DNA of 64,000 nt, taken from Streptomyces spinosisporus (GTDB taxonomy: Bacteria > Actinomycetota > Actinomycetes > Streptomycetales > Streptomycetaceae). The notes under the pieces are model-generated. The model did not search any database. It saw only the letters and a program-made list of their open reading frames with translations, and was not told where the DNA came from. Made by a program: the position numbers and the translations under genes. Position 1 is the stretch's first letter. Every line of letters starts with the position of its first letter. This document shows, piece by piece, positions 1 to 8,494 of this stretch. The stretch spans positions 612,954-676,953 of the forward strand of contig NZ_JALDAX010000002.1 in the NCBI RefSeq assembly GCF_022698145.1, read 5' to 3'.

Positions 1-184
1 GCCCTTCGCCCGCCCGCCGCGGCACCCCTCCTGCGCCACGTATCGGCTGTGACCCGGGCCACATAAGAATTCTGTGAACACCGGCACAACCATTCACCGG
101 CTTCACTGATCCAACCTGGCGAATCAGGGCCCACACCCGCGCCCCACACGCGGAGCCCTCCCACTGGACTCCCATGAGGTTTTC

Positions 185-1231
185 ATGAAGCTGCGTCGTG
201 CCATGGCCACTGCGGCCGCGACCGCTGTGATAGCGCCCCTCGCCCTGCTCTCGGCCCCGGCCGCATTCGCGGACGAGGACCCCAGCACCTCGACGAGCAG
301 CGCCCCTGCCGAAGCCACCGCCTCTCCCTCCGCGACCGAGAGCGCTCCGGCCACCGAGAACAGCACCACCCCCGCGGACGGCGAGACCTCGCCGTCCCAG
401 ACCGAGACCACTCCGGCGGACAACGGCGCCGGCAGCCCCGCCGCCGGCGACACCGGCTCCCCCTCCCCGACCGGGAGCAGCAGCCCGAGCACGTCGGCGT
501 CGCCGAGCCCCAGCGAGAGCGCCCCCGAGGGCGGCGAGCTGTGCGTCGACGAGAACGGCGAGAGCACCGCCGAGCTCAGCGAGCACCTCAAGAGCGGTCT
601 GTCGGGTCTGCCGGACACGATCGTGGCGGGCAGCGGCTGGACCGCGTTCTCCTTCAACGTGTCCAACCACGGTGACCAGGAGATCAAGGACATCAAGCCG
701 CTGATCGGCGTCGCCGCCATCGGCTGGGACGACGCGAAGGACTACTCGGGCGAGATCAAGGTCCAGGTCTTCGACAAGGCCACCAAGTCCTGGCAGACGA
801 TCGCGGACGCGGCCGGCGAGGGCGGTACCTTCACCGCGTTCTCGCTCGGCGCCGGCCAGTCGGTCTCCTACAAGCTGCGCCTCAGCGTCAGCGGCAAGGT
901 GCCGGACTCGCTCGGCCTGACCGGCGGTCTCGCCGAGTACGCGGACGAGCAGGGCTGCTGGCTCGCCGACGACCCGAACGGCTGGGCCTACTTCTTCGAC
1001 ATCCTGGGCGCCGGCTCCGACCCCGGCAAGCCGGGCGACGCCAAGCCGCAGACCGATGGCATGAAGCCGATCAAGAACGTCAACGAGGTCGACGCCACCG
1101 GCAGCCTCGCCGAGACCGGCTCCAGCTCCGCGCTGCCGATGATCGGCCTCACCGGCGGCCTCGCCGTCGCGCTGGGCGCCGGCGCGGTCTTCGTGGTGCG
1201 CCGCCGCAAGGCCGGGACGCCGACGGCGTAA
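185..1231 (+). CDS. LAXTG sortase-anchored surface protein
   Basis: Secreted protein of 348 aa predicted to be covalently attached to peptidoglycan by a class E sortase. Residues 1-29 form a Sec signal peptide (KLRR, an Ala/Leu core, then AFA). Residues 30-115 are a Ser/Thr/Pro/Glu-rich linker typical of wall-spanning segments. A folded domain follows (about 118-270) with Cys at 120 and 258 that could form one disulfide. The C-terminus carries LAETG at 308-312, a hydrophobic helix and an RRRK stop-transfer tail, which is the full sorting signal of Streptomyces sortase substrates. The ATG at 185 follows GAGG at a workable distance. I do not recognise the central domain, so its function (adhesin, wall structure, aerial-hypha protein) is unknown. 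It converges on the next gene across a strong hairpin. Confidence 0.85.
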   Translation: MKLRRAMATAAATAVIAPLALLSAPAAFADEDPSTSTSSAPAEATASPSATESAPATENSTTPADGETSPSQTETTPADNGAGSPAAGDTGSPSPTGSSSPSTSASPSPSESAPEGGELCVDENGESTAELSEHLKSGLSGLPDTIVAGSGWTAFSFNVSNHGDQEIKDIKPLIGVAAIGWDDAKDYSGEIKVQVFDKATKSWQTIADAAGEGGTFTAFSLGAGQSVSYKLRLSVSGKVPDSLGLTGGLAEYADEQGCWLADDPNGWAYFFDILGAGSDPGKPGDAKPQTDGMKPIKNVNEVDATGSLAETGSSSALPMIGLTGGLAVALGAGAVFVVRRRKAGTPTA

Positions 1232-1257
1232 CGCGTAACCCCGGAGCGTCCTCCGGT

Positions 1258-1305
1258 ACATGAGAAGGACCCGCACTCGGAGGGGGGTGCGGGTCCTTCT
1301 CATGT
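1258..1305. terminator. bidirectional intrinsic terminator
   Basis: A perfect 19-bp inverted repeat (1258-1276 pairs with 1287-1305) with a 10-nt loop lies between two convergent stop codons (1231 and 1310). It lacks a long T-run, as is common in Streptomyces, and its position suits termination from both sides. Confidence 0.85.
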
Positions 1306-1309
1306 CCGG

Positions 1310-3088
1310 TCACTTCTTCGGCGGCACCGCCGGCATCCCAAGGAACGGCAGCTTCAGTGCGCCGAAGGCGCCCGCCGGGACCGCGGGGTTCGTCGGCTCC
1401 ACCGGCTTGAGGCGTTCGTACGCCGCTCCCTGGGCCGGACGCGGGTCCTCCTCGCCCTTGTTGGGCCAGTACGACATCGCGCGCTCGGCCTGGGCGGTGA
1501 TGGTGAGCGAGGGGTTCACGCCCAGGTTGGCCGAGACCGCGGCGCCGTCGACGACCGAGATGCCGGGGTGGCCGTAGAGGCGGTGGTACGGGTCGATCAC
1601 GCCGGTCTCGCGCGAGGAGCCGATCGGGCAGCCGCCGAGGAAGTGGGCGGTGAGGGGGGTGCCCATCAGCTCGCCGACGTTGGAGCCCGCGAAGCCGTTG
1701 ATGTCGGCGGCGATGGCGGAGGCGCTCTCCGAAGCGGCCCTGATCTGCTTGGGGTTGGGGGCGCCGTGGCCCTGGCGCGCGGTGAGCAGGCCCTTGCCGA
1801 CGCCGTCCGGTTTCAGGAACGTCGTCAGGGAGTTGTCCAGGGACTGCATCACCAGGCCGATGATGGACCGCTCCGACCAGCGGTGGTTGGACAGGGAGCG
1901 CAGCACCAGCATGGGGTGGCGGGCGGCGTTGCGCAGCCAGGCCAGCACCCTGGACGAGCCCTCCGCGTAGGGCACCTGGAGGATCGACAGGCCGCCCATC
2001 GAGTTGGAGCCCTTGCCGTAGCGGACCGGCTCTATGTGGGTGTTCTCGTCCGGGTGGATGGAGGAGGTGATGGCGACGCCGCGGGTGAAGTCGACCTTCG
2101 GCTCGCCCGTCACCTTGCGATAGCGGCGGTTGTTCGTCTGCGCGCCGACCAGCGCCTCGGAGTTGGTCCGGGTCAGCTCGCCCAACTTCTCCGAGATGTA
2201 CGGCAGTTGACCGCCGGCCTTCATACGGTGCAGCAGGGTCTGGGTGCCGTAGGTGCCGGCGGCCAGCACGACTCGGCGGGCCTTGAAGGTGCGTCCTGCC
2301 GCCTTCTTCTTGTTGTCCGTGGGCAGGGTCGCGACCGCGAACCCGCCGCGCGAGTCGTCCGTGACCGACACGACCGTGGTCATCGGGTGCACGACCGCGC
2401 CCGCCTTCTCGGCGAGGTACAGGTAGTTCTCGTTGAGGGTGTTCTTCGCGCCGTGCCGGCAGCCCGTCATGCACTCGCCGCACTCGGTGCAGGCCTTGCG
2501 GGCCGGGCCCGCCCCGCCGAAGTAGGGGTCGTCGACCTGCTGTCCGGGGGCGGCCTTCACCTTGCCCTCGGCGTCCTTTCCGTCCCCGAAGAAAACCCCG
2601 ACCGGCGCCATGTGGAAGGTGTCCCCCACGCCCATCCGCTCGGCGGCCGCCTTCAGATGCACGTCGGAGGGGGTCATCGTCGGGTTGAGCCGTACACCGA
2701 GCATGCGCTGCGCCTGGTCGTAGTACGGCTTCAACTCCTCCTGCCAGTCCGTGATGTCACGCCACTGGGGGTCGTCGAAGAACGGCTTCGGCGGTACGTA
2801 GAGGGTGTTGGCGTAGTTGAGGGACCCGCCGCCCACTCCCGCGCCGGCCAGGACCATGACGTTGCCGAGCAGATGGATGCGCTGGATGCCGAACATGCCG
2901 AGCTTCGGCGCCCAGAGGTAGTTCTTCAGGTCCCAGGAGTTCTTGGGGAGGGACTCACGGGTGAAGCGGCGGCCCGCCTCGAGGACCCCCACGCGATAGC
3001 CCTTCTCGGTGAGGCGCAGGGCGGTGACCGAACCGCCGAAGCCGGATCCGACCACGATGACGTCGTAGTCGTAAGCGTCGTTGCTCAC
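1310..3088 (-). CDS. GMC/cholesterol-oxidase-type FAD oxidoreductase
   Basis: FAD-dependent oxidoreductase of 592 aa resembling the actinobacterial cholesterol oxidase ChoD group of GMC enzymes. The N-terminus has the Rossmann dinucleotide motif (VIVVGSGFGGSV) followed by LRLTEKGYRVGVLEAGRRF. A four-Cys cluster (CTECGECMTGC) lies near residue 190. The C-terminal part contains GCPIG, then SVVDGAAVSANLGVNPSLTITA, the usual GMC FAD-closing and active-site region. Two in-frame GTG codons compete at 3094 and 3088. AGGAG abuts the first with no spacing but sits 7 nt before the second, so 3088 is preferred. It starts 12 nt after the aldehyde dehydrogenase stop, so the two are co-transcribed. The substrate is inferred only to be a sterol or other hydrophobic alcohol. 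Confidence 0.85.
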   Translation of the reverse strand: MSNDAYDYDVIVVGSGFGGSVTALRLTEKGYRVGVLEAGRRFTRESLPKNSWDLKNYLWAPKLGMFGIQRIHLLGNVMVLAGAGVGGGSLNYANTLYVPPKPFFDDPQWRDITDWQEELKPYYDQAQRMLGVRLNPTMTPSDVHLKAAAERMGVGDTFHMAPVGVFFGDGKDAEGKVKAAPGQQVDDPYFGGAGPARKACTECGECMTGCRHGAKNTLNENYLYLAEKAGAVVHPMTTVVSVTDDSRGGFAVATLPTDNKKKAAGRTFKARRVVLAAGTYGTQTLLHRMKAGGQLPYISEKLGELTRTNSEALVGAQTNNRRYRKVTGEPKVDFTRGVAITSSIHPDENTHIEPVRYGKGSNSMGGLSILQVPYAEGSSRVLAWLRNAARHPMLVLRSLSNHRWSERSIIGLVMQSLDNSLTTFLKPDGVGKGLLTARQGHGAPNPKQIRAASESASAIAADINGFAGSNVGELMGTPLTAHFLGGCPIGSSRETGVIDPYHRLYGHPGISVVDGAAVSANLGVNPSLTITAQAERAMSYWPNKGEEDPRPAQGAAYERLKPVEPTNPAVPAGAFGALKLPFLGMPAVPPKK

Positions 3089-3100
3089 GCGCACTCTCCT

Positions 3101-4714
3101 CTAGCGGAACCGGAACGCCTTCATGAGCCTGAGGCTCCGGCTCATGAACTGGGCGTACTTCTCGTCGTCCATTCCCAGCGACGGTGCCATCGGCAGCAGG
3201 CGCTGCGTGGCGACCGTCTGGGCCTCCGTGTACTTGAGGATGCCCTCGGAGCCGTGCCGGCGGCCGAGGCCGGAGTCCTTCATGCCGCCCATGGGCGACT
3301 GGACGCTGCCGTAGGCGGGGGCGTAGCCCTCGTTGACGTTCACGGTTCCCGTGCGCAGCCGGGCGCCGACCGCCCGGCCGCGGCTCGCGTTCTTCGTCCA
3401 GACCGAGGAATTGAGGCCGTACGGCGTGGAGTTGGCGTGCTCGACCGCCTCGTCGTCGGTCTTGAAGCGGTAGATCGAGACGACCGGGCCGAAGGTCTCC
3501 TCCGTGCACACCGACATCGGCTCGGTCACGCCGTCGAGGATGGTCGGCTCGAAGAAGTACGGGCCGATGTCCGGGCGGGCGACGCCACCGGCGACGACCT
3601 TGGCGCCCTTGGCGACGGCCTCCTCGACATGCCGGGTGACCGTCTCCAGCTGGCGCTCCCCCACCAGCGAGCCCATGTCGGCGCCGTAGGCGAGGGACTT
3701 GCCGAGCCGCATGGCCTTGGTGCGGGCGGCGAAACGCTCCAGGAAGGCGTCGGCGATCGACTCGTGGACGTACAACCGCTCGATGGAGATGCAGAGTTGG
3801 CCCGCGGAGGAGAAGCAGGCGCGGATGGCGCCCGCGGCCGCCTTCTCGATGTCGGCGTCCTCCAGGACCAGCATGGCGTTCTTGCCGCCGAGTTCGAGGG
3901 AGACGCCGACCAGGCGGGCGGCGGCGCTCTGGGCGACCTCGCGGCCGGTGCGGGTGGAGCCGGTGAAGGAGACGTAGTCGGCGTGCTTGACGACCTCGGG
4001 GCCGACGACGGGGCCGTCGCCGAGCACGATCTGGAAGACGTCGGCGGGCAGGCCGGCTTCGATCAGCAGGTCGCGGGCCCACAGGGCGGTCAGGCAGGTC
4101 TCCGTGTCGGGCTTCATCACCACCGCGTTGCCCGCCACGAAGGCCGGGAGCGCGTCGCCGACCGACAGCTCCAGGGGGTAGTTCCAGGGGGCGATCTGGC
4201 CGACGACGCCGCGCGGGTGGCGCAGCTCGGTGACCTTGGTCAGCGTCGGGATCGCGCCCGTGTGCCGCTTCGGCTTCAGATACGCGGGAGCCCGGCGGCC
4301 GTAGTGACGGGAGGCCACGGCGACGGCCTGGACCTCCTCGTGCGCGTGCAGCCGGGCCTTCCCGGTCTCCAGCTGGATGAGGTCGAGGACCTCGGCCTGG
4401 CGGGCCAGCATCAGATCGTGGAAGCGGAGCAGGACGGCCGCGCGCCGGCGGACCGGCGTCCGCGCCCATACGGCCTGGGCGGCGCGGGCCGCCGCGAAGG
4501 CCTTGGCCACATCCTCGGGCGTGGACTCCGGCAGATCGGCCAGCTTGTCGCCGGTGAACGGTGTGTGGTTGGCGGTACGGCCGGAGCCGGCCACGCCCTT
4601 GGTCAGCTGGGCCACCAGCTCGGGCGTCACCACGTCGGCGGCCGTACGGGCACCCTGCGGAGCAGGGGCGAGGGGATTCGTGCCGGTCTTGGCCGGGGCT
4701 TGCGCGTCCGTCAT
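3101..4714 (-). CDS. gabD2: succinate-semialdehyde dehydrogenase (NADP+)
   Basis: Aldehyde dehydrogenase superfamily, 537 aa, closest to the actinobacterial GabD2 type. It would oxidise succinic semialdehyde or a similar aldehyde to the acid with NAD(P)+. Visible motifs are PWNYP (catalytic Asn about 178), the LELGGKN general base (Glu about 274) and SSAGQLCIS with the nucleophilic Cys about 308. The extra N-terminal 40 residues are Ala/Pro-rich and probably flexible. No Shine-Dalgarno precedes the ATG; TACCCT lies 7 nt upstream (4722-4727), so the mRNA may be leaderless. It is followed by the GMC oxidase, which suggests sequential alcohol and aldehyde oxidation. An 18-bp palindrome lies 74 bp upstream and could be an operator. 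Substrate assignment is inferred from family resemblance. Confidence 0.85.
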   Translation of the reverse strand: MTDAQAPAKTGTNPLAPAPQGARTAADVVTPELVAQLTKGVAGSGRTANHTPFTGDKLADLPESTPEDVAKAFAAARAAQAVWARTPVRRRAAVLLRFHDLMLARQAEVLDLIQLETGKARLHAHEEVQAVAVASRHYGRRAPAYLKPKRHTGAIPTLTKVTELRHPRGVVGQIAPWNYPLELSVGDALPAFVAGNAVVMKPDTETCLTALWARDLLIEAGLPADVFQIVLGDGPVVGPEVVKHADYVSFTGSTRTGREVAQSAAARLVGVSLELGGKNAMLVLEDADIEKAAAGAIRACFSSAGQLCISIERLYVHESIADAFLERFAARTKAMRLGKSLAYGADMGSLVGERQLETVTRHVEEAVAKGAKVVAGGVARPDIGPYFFEPTILDGVTEPMSVCTEETFGPVVSIYRFKTDDEAVEHANSTPYGLNSSVWTKNASRGRAVGARLRTGTVNVNEGYAPAYGSVQSPMGGMKDSGLGRRHGSEGILKYTEAQTVATQRLLPMAPSLGMDDEKYAQFMSRSLRLMKAFRFR

Positions 4715-4787
4715 GAGGGGGAGGGTATGCCGGTGCGCAGCCTTTGGGTACCCGTCGGTAACGCGGCTTCACCGACTGCTCACACGA

Positions 4788-4805
4788 TGCCAGTGCTCAC
4801 TGGCA
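4788..4805. promoter_or_regulatory. 18-bp perfect palindrome upstream of gabD2
   Basis: Arms TGCCAGTG and CACTGGCA separated by CT, lying between the last kinase gene (stop at 4850) and gabD2 (start 4714). The shape is that of a TetR- or GntR-type operator. The alternative is the terminator of the kinase cluster, though the 2-nt gap is too small for an RNA loop unless the central pairs open. Confidence 0.5.
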
Positions 4806-4849
4806 ACGAACCCGCTGATCAGGGCTTGTGCAGGCAGACCGGATACCGA

Positions 4850-6673
4850 TCAGGCTTTTTCGATGACAAGTCGGTCACGCGCGCCCTTGAAGAGCGCCGT
4901 GCCCTTCTTCTCGTCCGGGGCGCCCTTGGGCATGTTGACGCGCAGTTCGTACAGCCGGCCGTCGTCGGTCCGGATCATCAGCTGCATCACCCGGGTCGGG
5001 GAGTCGTCCAGGCCGAAGGCGGTGTCGGCGAGGACGGCCTCATGGCCGTGGAAGGTGGTGCGGGTGTACTGGGTGCGCGCGTCGCTGTTGTAGCCGTCCC
5101 AGATGGCGTGGGCCTCCTGCGCCTCGGCCATCGGGGAGCGGGGCGCCTTGTCCCACTCGGTGAGGCGGACGTAGACGTCGCTCTCGATCTCGTCGTACTC
5201 CACGAGCCGGGGCGGGTCGTCGGTGCCGCCCTGCCGGGCGGAGACCCGGTACCGGCTCGGCAGATACAGCACCGCGCGCATCGCCTTCTCACGGTGCGCG
5301 GTCCAGGCGTCGGCGCCGGGAGTCGGGGTCTCGGCGCGCGCGGGCGCCTCGGTGAGCGTGGCGGTGTGCTGCGTGGCGTCGTCGTCGCCCGGCCCTGTGC
5401 CGTAGGAGGCGCCGAGCCAGGAGGCGCCGACGACCAGGGCGCCGAGCGCGGTGAAGAGTACCGGGCGGCGCGGTAAGGGGCGGCGCAGCGGGGAGCGCCC
5501 GGGGTCCTCCGGGGCGGGGTGCGGGACGCTTGTGGTGGGGGGTTCGGGCGACGGGTCGGGGGTCGTGACGATGGCGGTGGCCGTGGCGGTGGGGCGGGCT
5601 TCGGGCTCGGGTATCGGACGGGCGTCATCGGTGTCGGCGTGAGTGCCGGTATCGGTATCGGTATCGGTATCGGCAGCGTCGTCGCCGACGCCGTCGGCAT
5701 CCGGCTCGGCACCGCCAGACGTCTCCGCGCCGGCCTCCGGCTTCGGCATCAGTCGTACGGTTCCCACGTCGTCGGCGAACTCCCGCAGCCCCGTGGTGTC
5801 CTGGGCCCGCGCCGCCCCGGCCTCGACCGAGGGCACCGGCCACCCCTCGGCGACCGCCTCCAGGACCGCCGCGGCCTCCTCGGCGCCGGGCCGCTGCTCG
5901 GGGTCCTTCACCAGCAGACGGGTGATCAACGGACCGAGCGGTCCGGCCTGTTCGGGCTCGGGCGGATCGGAGGCGATGACCGCGGCGAGCGTGGACTCCA
6001 GCGTCGTACGCCGGAACGGGGACGCGCCTTCCACGGCCGCGTACAGCAGGACGCCGAGCGACCACAGGTCGGAGGCGGGGCCCGCACCGCGGCCGGACAT
6101 CCGCTCGGGGGCGACGAACTCCAGCGAGCCGACGAACTCCCCGCTCATCGTGAGGGATTCCTCGCCCTGGACATGCGCGATGCCGAAGTCGGTGAGGACG
6201 ACGCGGCCGTGGGCGCCGAGCAGGACGTTGGCGGGTTTGACGTCCCGGTGGACGATTCCGACGGAGTGCGCGGCACGCAGGGCGCCGAGCACCGCGAGAC
6301 CGATACGGGCGGCCTCGACGGCGTCGACCGGCCCGCGCTGCAGCACCTCGTGCAGGGACTCGCCGCGGATCAGCTCCATCACGATCCAGGGCAGTCCGTC
6401 CTCCTCCACGACGTCGTGGATGGAGACGGCGGCCGGGTGGTCGACGCGGGCGGCTGCGCGGGCCTCGCGGTAGAGGCGGTGGGCCGCCCGCTGATGGTGC
6501 TCGTCCTCCGGATCACCCGGCAGCCGGGGCTGCTTGACGGCGACGTCGCGCTGCACGAGTTCGTCGTACGCCTGCCAGACCGTGCCCATGCCGCCGGAGC
6601 CGATGCGCCCGGTCAGCCGGTAGCGCCCGCCGACCAGCCGGCCGTCGCGTGCACGTTCGCCGCCTTCGCTCAT
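4850..6673 (-). CDS. membrane Ser/Thr protein kinase (cluster member 6)
   Basis: Eukaryotic-type Ser/Thr kinase of 607 aa and the last kinase in the cluster. The catalytic domain spans residues 15-275: GSGGMG P-loop, VAVK (Lys47), HRDVKPAN (142-149), DFG (162-164), and FVAPE closing the activation loop. An acidic/Pro/Thr-rich linker includes an Asp-Thr run encoded by a hexanucleotide repeat. One membrane helix lies at about 404-426, followed by a 180-residue extracytoplasmic domain. That domain shares the LYLPSRY...V.Y...D.YVRL pattern with its neighbours and resembles PsbP/LpqN-like folds. All catalytic residues are present, so it should be active. The start lacks a strong Shine-Dalgarno; GAGG lies very close to the ATG. 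Ligand and targets are unknown. Confidence 0.9.
   Translation of the reverse strand: MSEGGERARDGRLVGGRYRLTGRIGSGGMGTVWQAYDELVQRDVAVKQPRLPGDPEDEHHQRAAHRLYREARAAARVDHPAAVSIHDVVEEDGLPWIVMELIRGESLHEVLQRGPVDAVEAARIGLAVLGALRAAHSVGIVHRDVKPANVLLGAHGRVVLTDFGIAHVQGEESLTMSGEFVGSLEFVAPERMSGRGAGPASDLWSLGVLLYAAVEGASPFRRTTLESTLAAVIASDPPEPEQAGPLGPLITRLLVKDPEQRPGAEEAAAVLEAVAEGWPVPSVEAGAARAQDTTGLREFADDVGTVRLMPKPEAGAETSGGAEPDADGVGDDAADTDTDTDTGTHADTDDARPIPEPEARPTATATAIVTTPDPSPEPPTTSVPHPAPEDPGRSPLRRPLPRRPVLFTALGALVVGASWLGASYGTGPGDDDATQHTATLTEAPARAETPTPGADAWTAHREKAMRAVLYLPSRYRVSARQGGTDDPPRLVEYDEIESDVYVRLTEWDKAPRSPMAEAQEAHAIWDGYNSDARTQYTRTTFHGHEAVLADTAFGLDDSPTRVMQLMIRTDDGRLYELRVNMPKGAPDEKKGTALFKGARDRLVIEKA
5647..5673. 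repeat. hexanucleotide microsatellite (4.5 copies)
   Basis: CGGTAT is repeated 4.5 times within the kinase linker, encoding an Asp-Thr run. The six-base unit keeps the frame, so copy-number change would only lengthen or shorten the linker. Confidence 0.9.
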
Positions 6674-6732
6674 GCCTCATCAGTACCGTGCGCAACGGCG
6701 AGTTGTCGACGCGGGGACACGGGGGTCCACGC

Positions 6733-8364
6733 TCAGGGCTTGGTGATGTCGATGTTGGCGAGCGCCGTCTTCGCCACCTCGCGGCCGCGGGCCGTGAAGT
6801 CGCCCTTGCCCGGGTAGCTGACGGTGACCTTGTACATGTCGCCGGCCTTGGTGCGGTAGTACCAGATCTGCAGTTCGCGGGGGCGCGGGTTCTGGCTGTC
6901 GTCGGTGGTGTAGATGACGGTGTTCTCGGCCGCGGGCTTGCCCTTGTAGGTGATGTTGTCGTCGGGCCTGGTCGTGGGCCCCTCGGGCATGCTGAGGTCG
7001 TACGCGCCGTCGCTCTTGAAGCGCTCGTTGTCGGCGTACATCTGCGAGGCCGCGGAGTTCTTGATGTCGTTGAGGGAGTCGTCGGACTTTTTGGAGAGCT
7101 GTACGCCGACCCAGACGGCACCGCTCGGGTCGATGTACGTCACCCAGTTCTTGTCGGAGTCGTCCTTGCCCGGACGATTCGCCTCGTACACCGCGGGCAC
7201 CCCGAGCGTCACGCCGAGCCGGGGGTTCGCCTGCTTCTTCCAGCCGTCCGGGAGCGGCCCCGCGAACGGATCCGCGAGGACCAGATACGCAGCCACCGCC
7301 GCGGCGACGACACCCGCGCCGATGCCGAGCAGCGTCTTCCGCCCGAGCCGGATGCCCCGGGTGACGATCTGCACCGGCTGCGTGGGCGCGGTGGCCACGG
7401 GCGCCGGAGGGTTCGCGGCCTGGGACAGCAGCGCCCGGGTCTGAGCAGCGGTCGGACGCCTCAGCGGGTCCTTGTCCAGCAGCCCCGTGATCAGCTCGGC
7501 CAGCGGTCCCGACGCCGAAGCGGGCGGTGCGGGCGTGGCGTTGAGGACCGACTGGAGCGTGGCCGGCGTGTTGCTGCGGCGGAACGGCGAGACGCCCTCG
7601 GTGGCGGCGTAGAGCACCACGCCCAGGGACCACAGGTCGGAGGCCGGGCCGGGACGCTGGCCCAGCACCCGCTCCGGGGCGATGTACTCGGGCGAGCCGA
7701 CGAAGCCGCCGGTGTCCGTCAGATTGGTCTCGCCCTCGATCTGGGCGATGCCGAAGTCGGTGAGGACGACACGGTCATGACGGCCGAGGAGCACGTTGTC
7801 CGGCTTGACGTCGCGGTGCAGGATGCCCGCCGCGTGCGCGGCCTCCAGCGCGCCGAGCACCTCGAGGCCGATCCTGGCGGCCTCGCGCGCGTCCAGCGTG
7901 CCCTCCTGCAGGGCGCTGCCGAGCGAACGGCCGTGCACCAGCTCCATGACGATCCACGGCTGGCCGTCGACGACCGCCACGTCATGGACGTTGACCACGG
8001 CCGGGTGGTCGAGACGGGCCGCGGCACGTGCCTCGCGGCGCATCCGCTCGAAGGCGTTGGCGCGTTCGCGATCGGGAAGATGATCGGGGACGCGCGGCTC
8101 CTTGACGGCGACCTCACGGTCGACGGTCTCGTCCTTGGCGCGCCACACGGTGCCCATGCCGCCGTGCCCGAGCTTGGCGAGCAGCCGGTACCGTCCCGCG
8201 ATGAGCCGCCCGGCACCCGGGTCCTGCGCGGGCTGCGGCTGCGGCGGGACGACCTGCGTGGGCGCCGGGTGCGCGTTGGCGCGGTCCGGCGGTTGCAGAA
8301 CAAAACTCGTCGTCTCGTCGGACTCGCGACCGGTTCCCCCGTTGCTGCTCATGGATCCATCCAT
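6733..8364 (-). CDS. membrane Ser/Thr protein kinase (cluster member 5)
   Basis: Active-type Ser/Thr kinase of 543 aa. A 50-residue Pro/Gln-rich N-terminal tail precedes the kinase domain (about 57-320): GHGGMG, VAVK (Lys88), HRDVKPDN (183-190), DFG (203-205), YIAPE, and the RP.A helix closing the C-lobe. A membrane helix lies at about 343-364, followed by a 179-residue outside domain beginning DPFAGPLPDGW. This domain has the same alternating beta pattern as the paralogues next to it. There are two possible ATG starts (8364 and 8352); the upstream one has GGGAGGG at a somewhat long spacing. The 59-bp gap to the next kinase suggests co-transcription. Specific substrate is unknown. Confidence 0.9.
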   Translation of the reverse strand: MDGSMSSNGGTGRESDETTSFVLQPPDRANAHPAPTQVVPPQPQPAQDPGAGRLIAGRYRLLAKLGHGGMGTVWRAKDETVDREVAVKEPRVPDHLPDRERANAFERMRREARAAARLDHPAVVNVHDVAVVDGQPWIVMELVHGRSLGSALQEGTLDAREAARIGLEVLGALEAAHAAGILHRDVKPDNVLLGRHDRVVLTDFGIAQIEGETNLTDTGGFVGSPEYIAPERVLGQRPGPASDLWSLGVVLYAATEGVSPFRRSNTPATLQSVLNATPAPPASASGPLAELITGLLDKDPLRRPTAAQTRALLSQAANPPAPVATAPTQPVQIVTRGIRLGRKTLLGIGAGVVAAAVAAYLVLADPFAGPLPDGWKKQANPRLGVTLGVPAVYEANRPGKDDSDKNWVTYIDPSGAVWVGVQLSKKSDDSLNDIKNSAASQMYADNERFKSDGAYDLSMPEGPTTRPDDNITYKGKPAAENTVIYTTDDSQNPRPRELQIWYYRTKAGDMYKVTVSYPGKGDFTARGREVAKTALANIDITKP

Positions 8365-8446
8365 ATCGCGTCGGGCCCTCCCGTATCCACCGAGAATGCT
8401 TTCCGGTCACAGACCCGTGACGCGCACTGTCGCTTATCTCCCTTTT

Positions 8447-8494
8447 ATGCGCGTACGAAGGCGTCGTCCTATGCGCGTACGAAGGTGTCGATCG
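8447..8494. repeat. 24-bp tandem duplication of a kinase gene 3' end
   Basis: Two copies with period 24 bp (8447-8470 and 8471-8494). The second contains the last codons and TAG stop of the kinase ending at 8469; the first repeats the same FVRA-stop coding sequence beyond it. Fifteen or more bases of each unit are identical. Confidence 0.85.

Noticed and set aside
1568..5476. Open frame of over 1,300 codons on the plus strand across the oxidase, dehydrogenase and kinase genes.
   Set aside because: It is the antisense of three convincing minus-strand genes; its composition is that of a GC-rich shadow frame (Ala/Arg/Gly/Val runs) without domains or a ribosome site.
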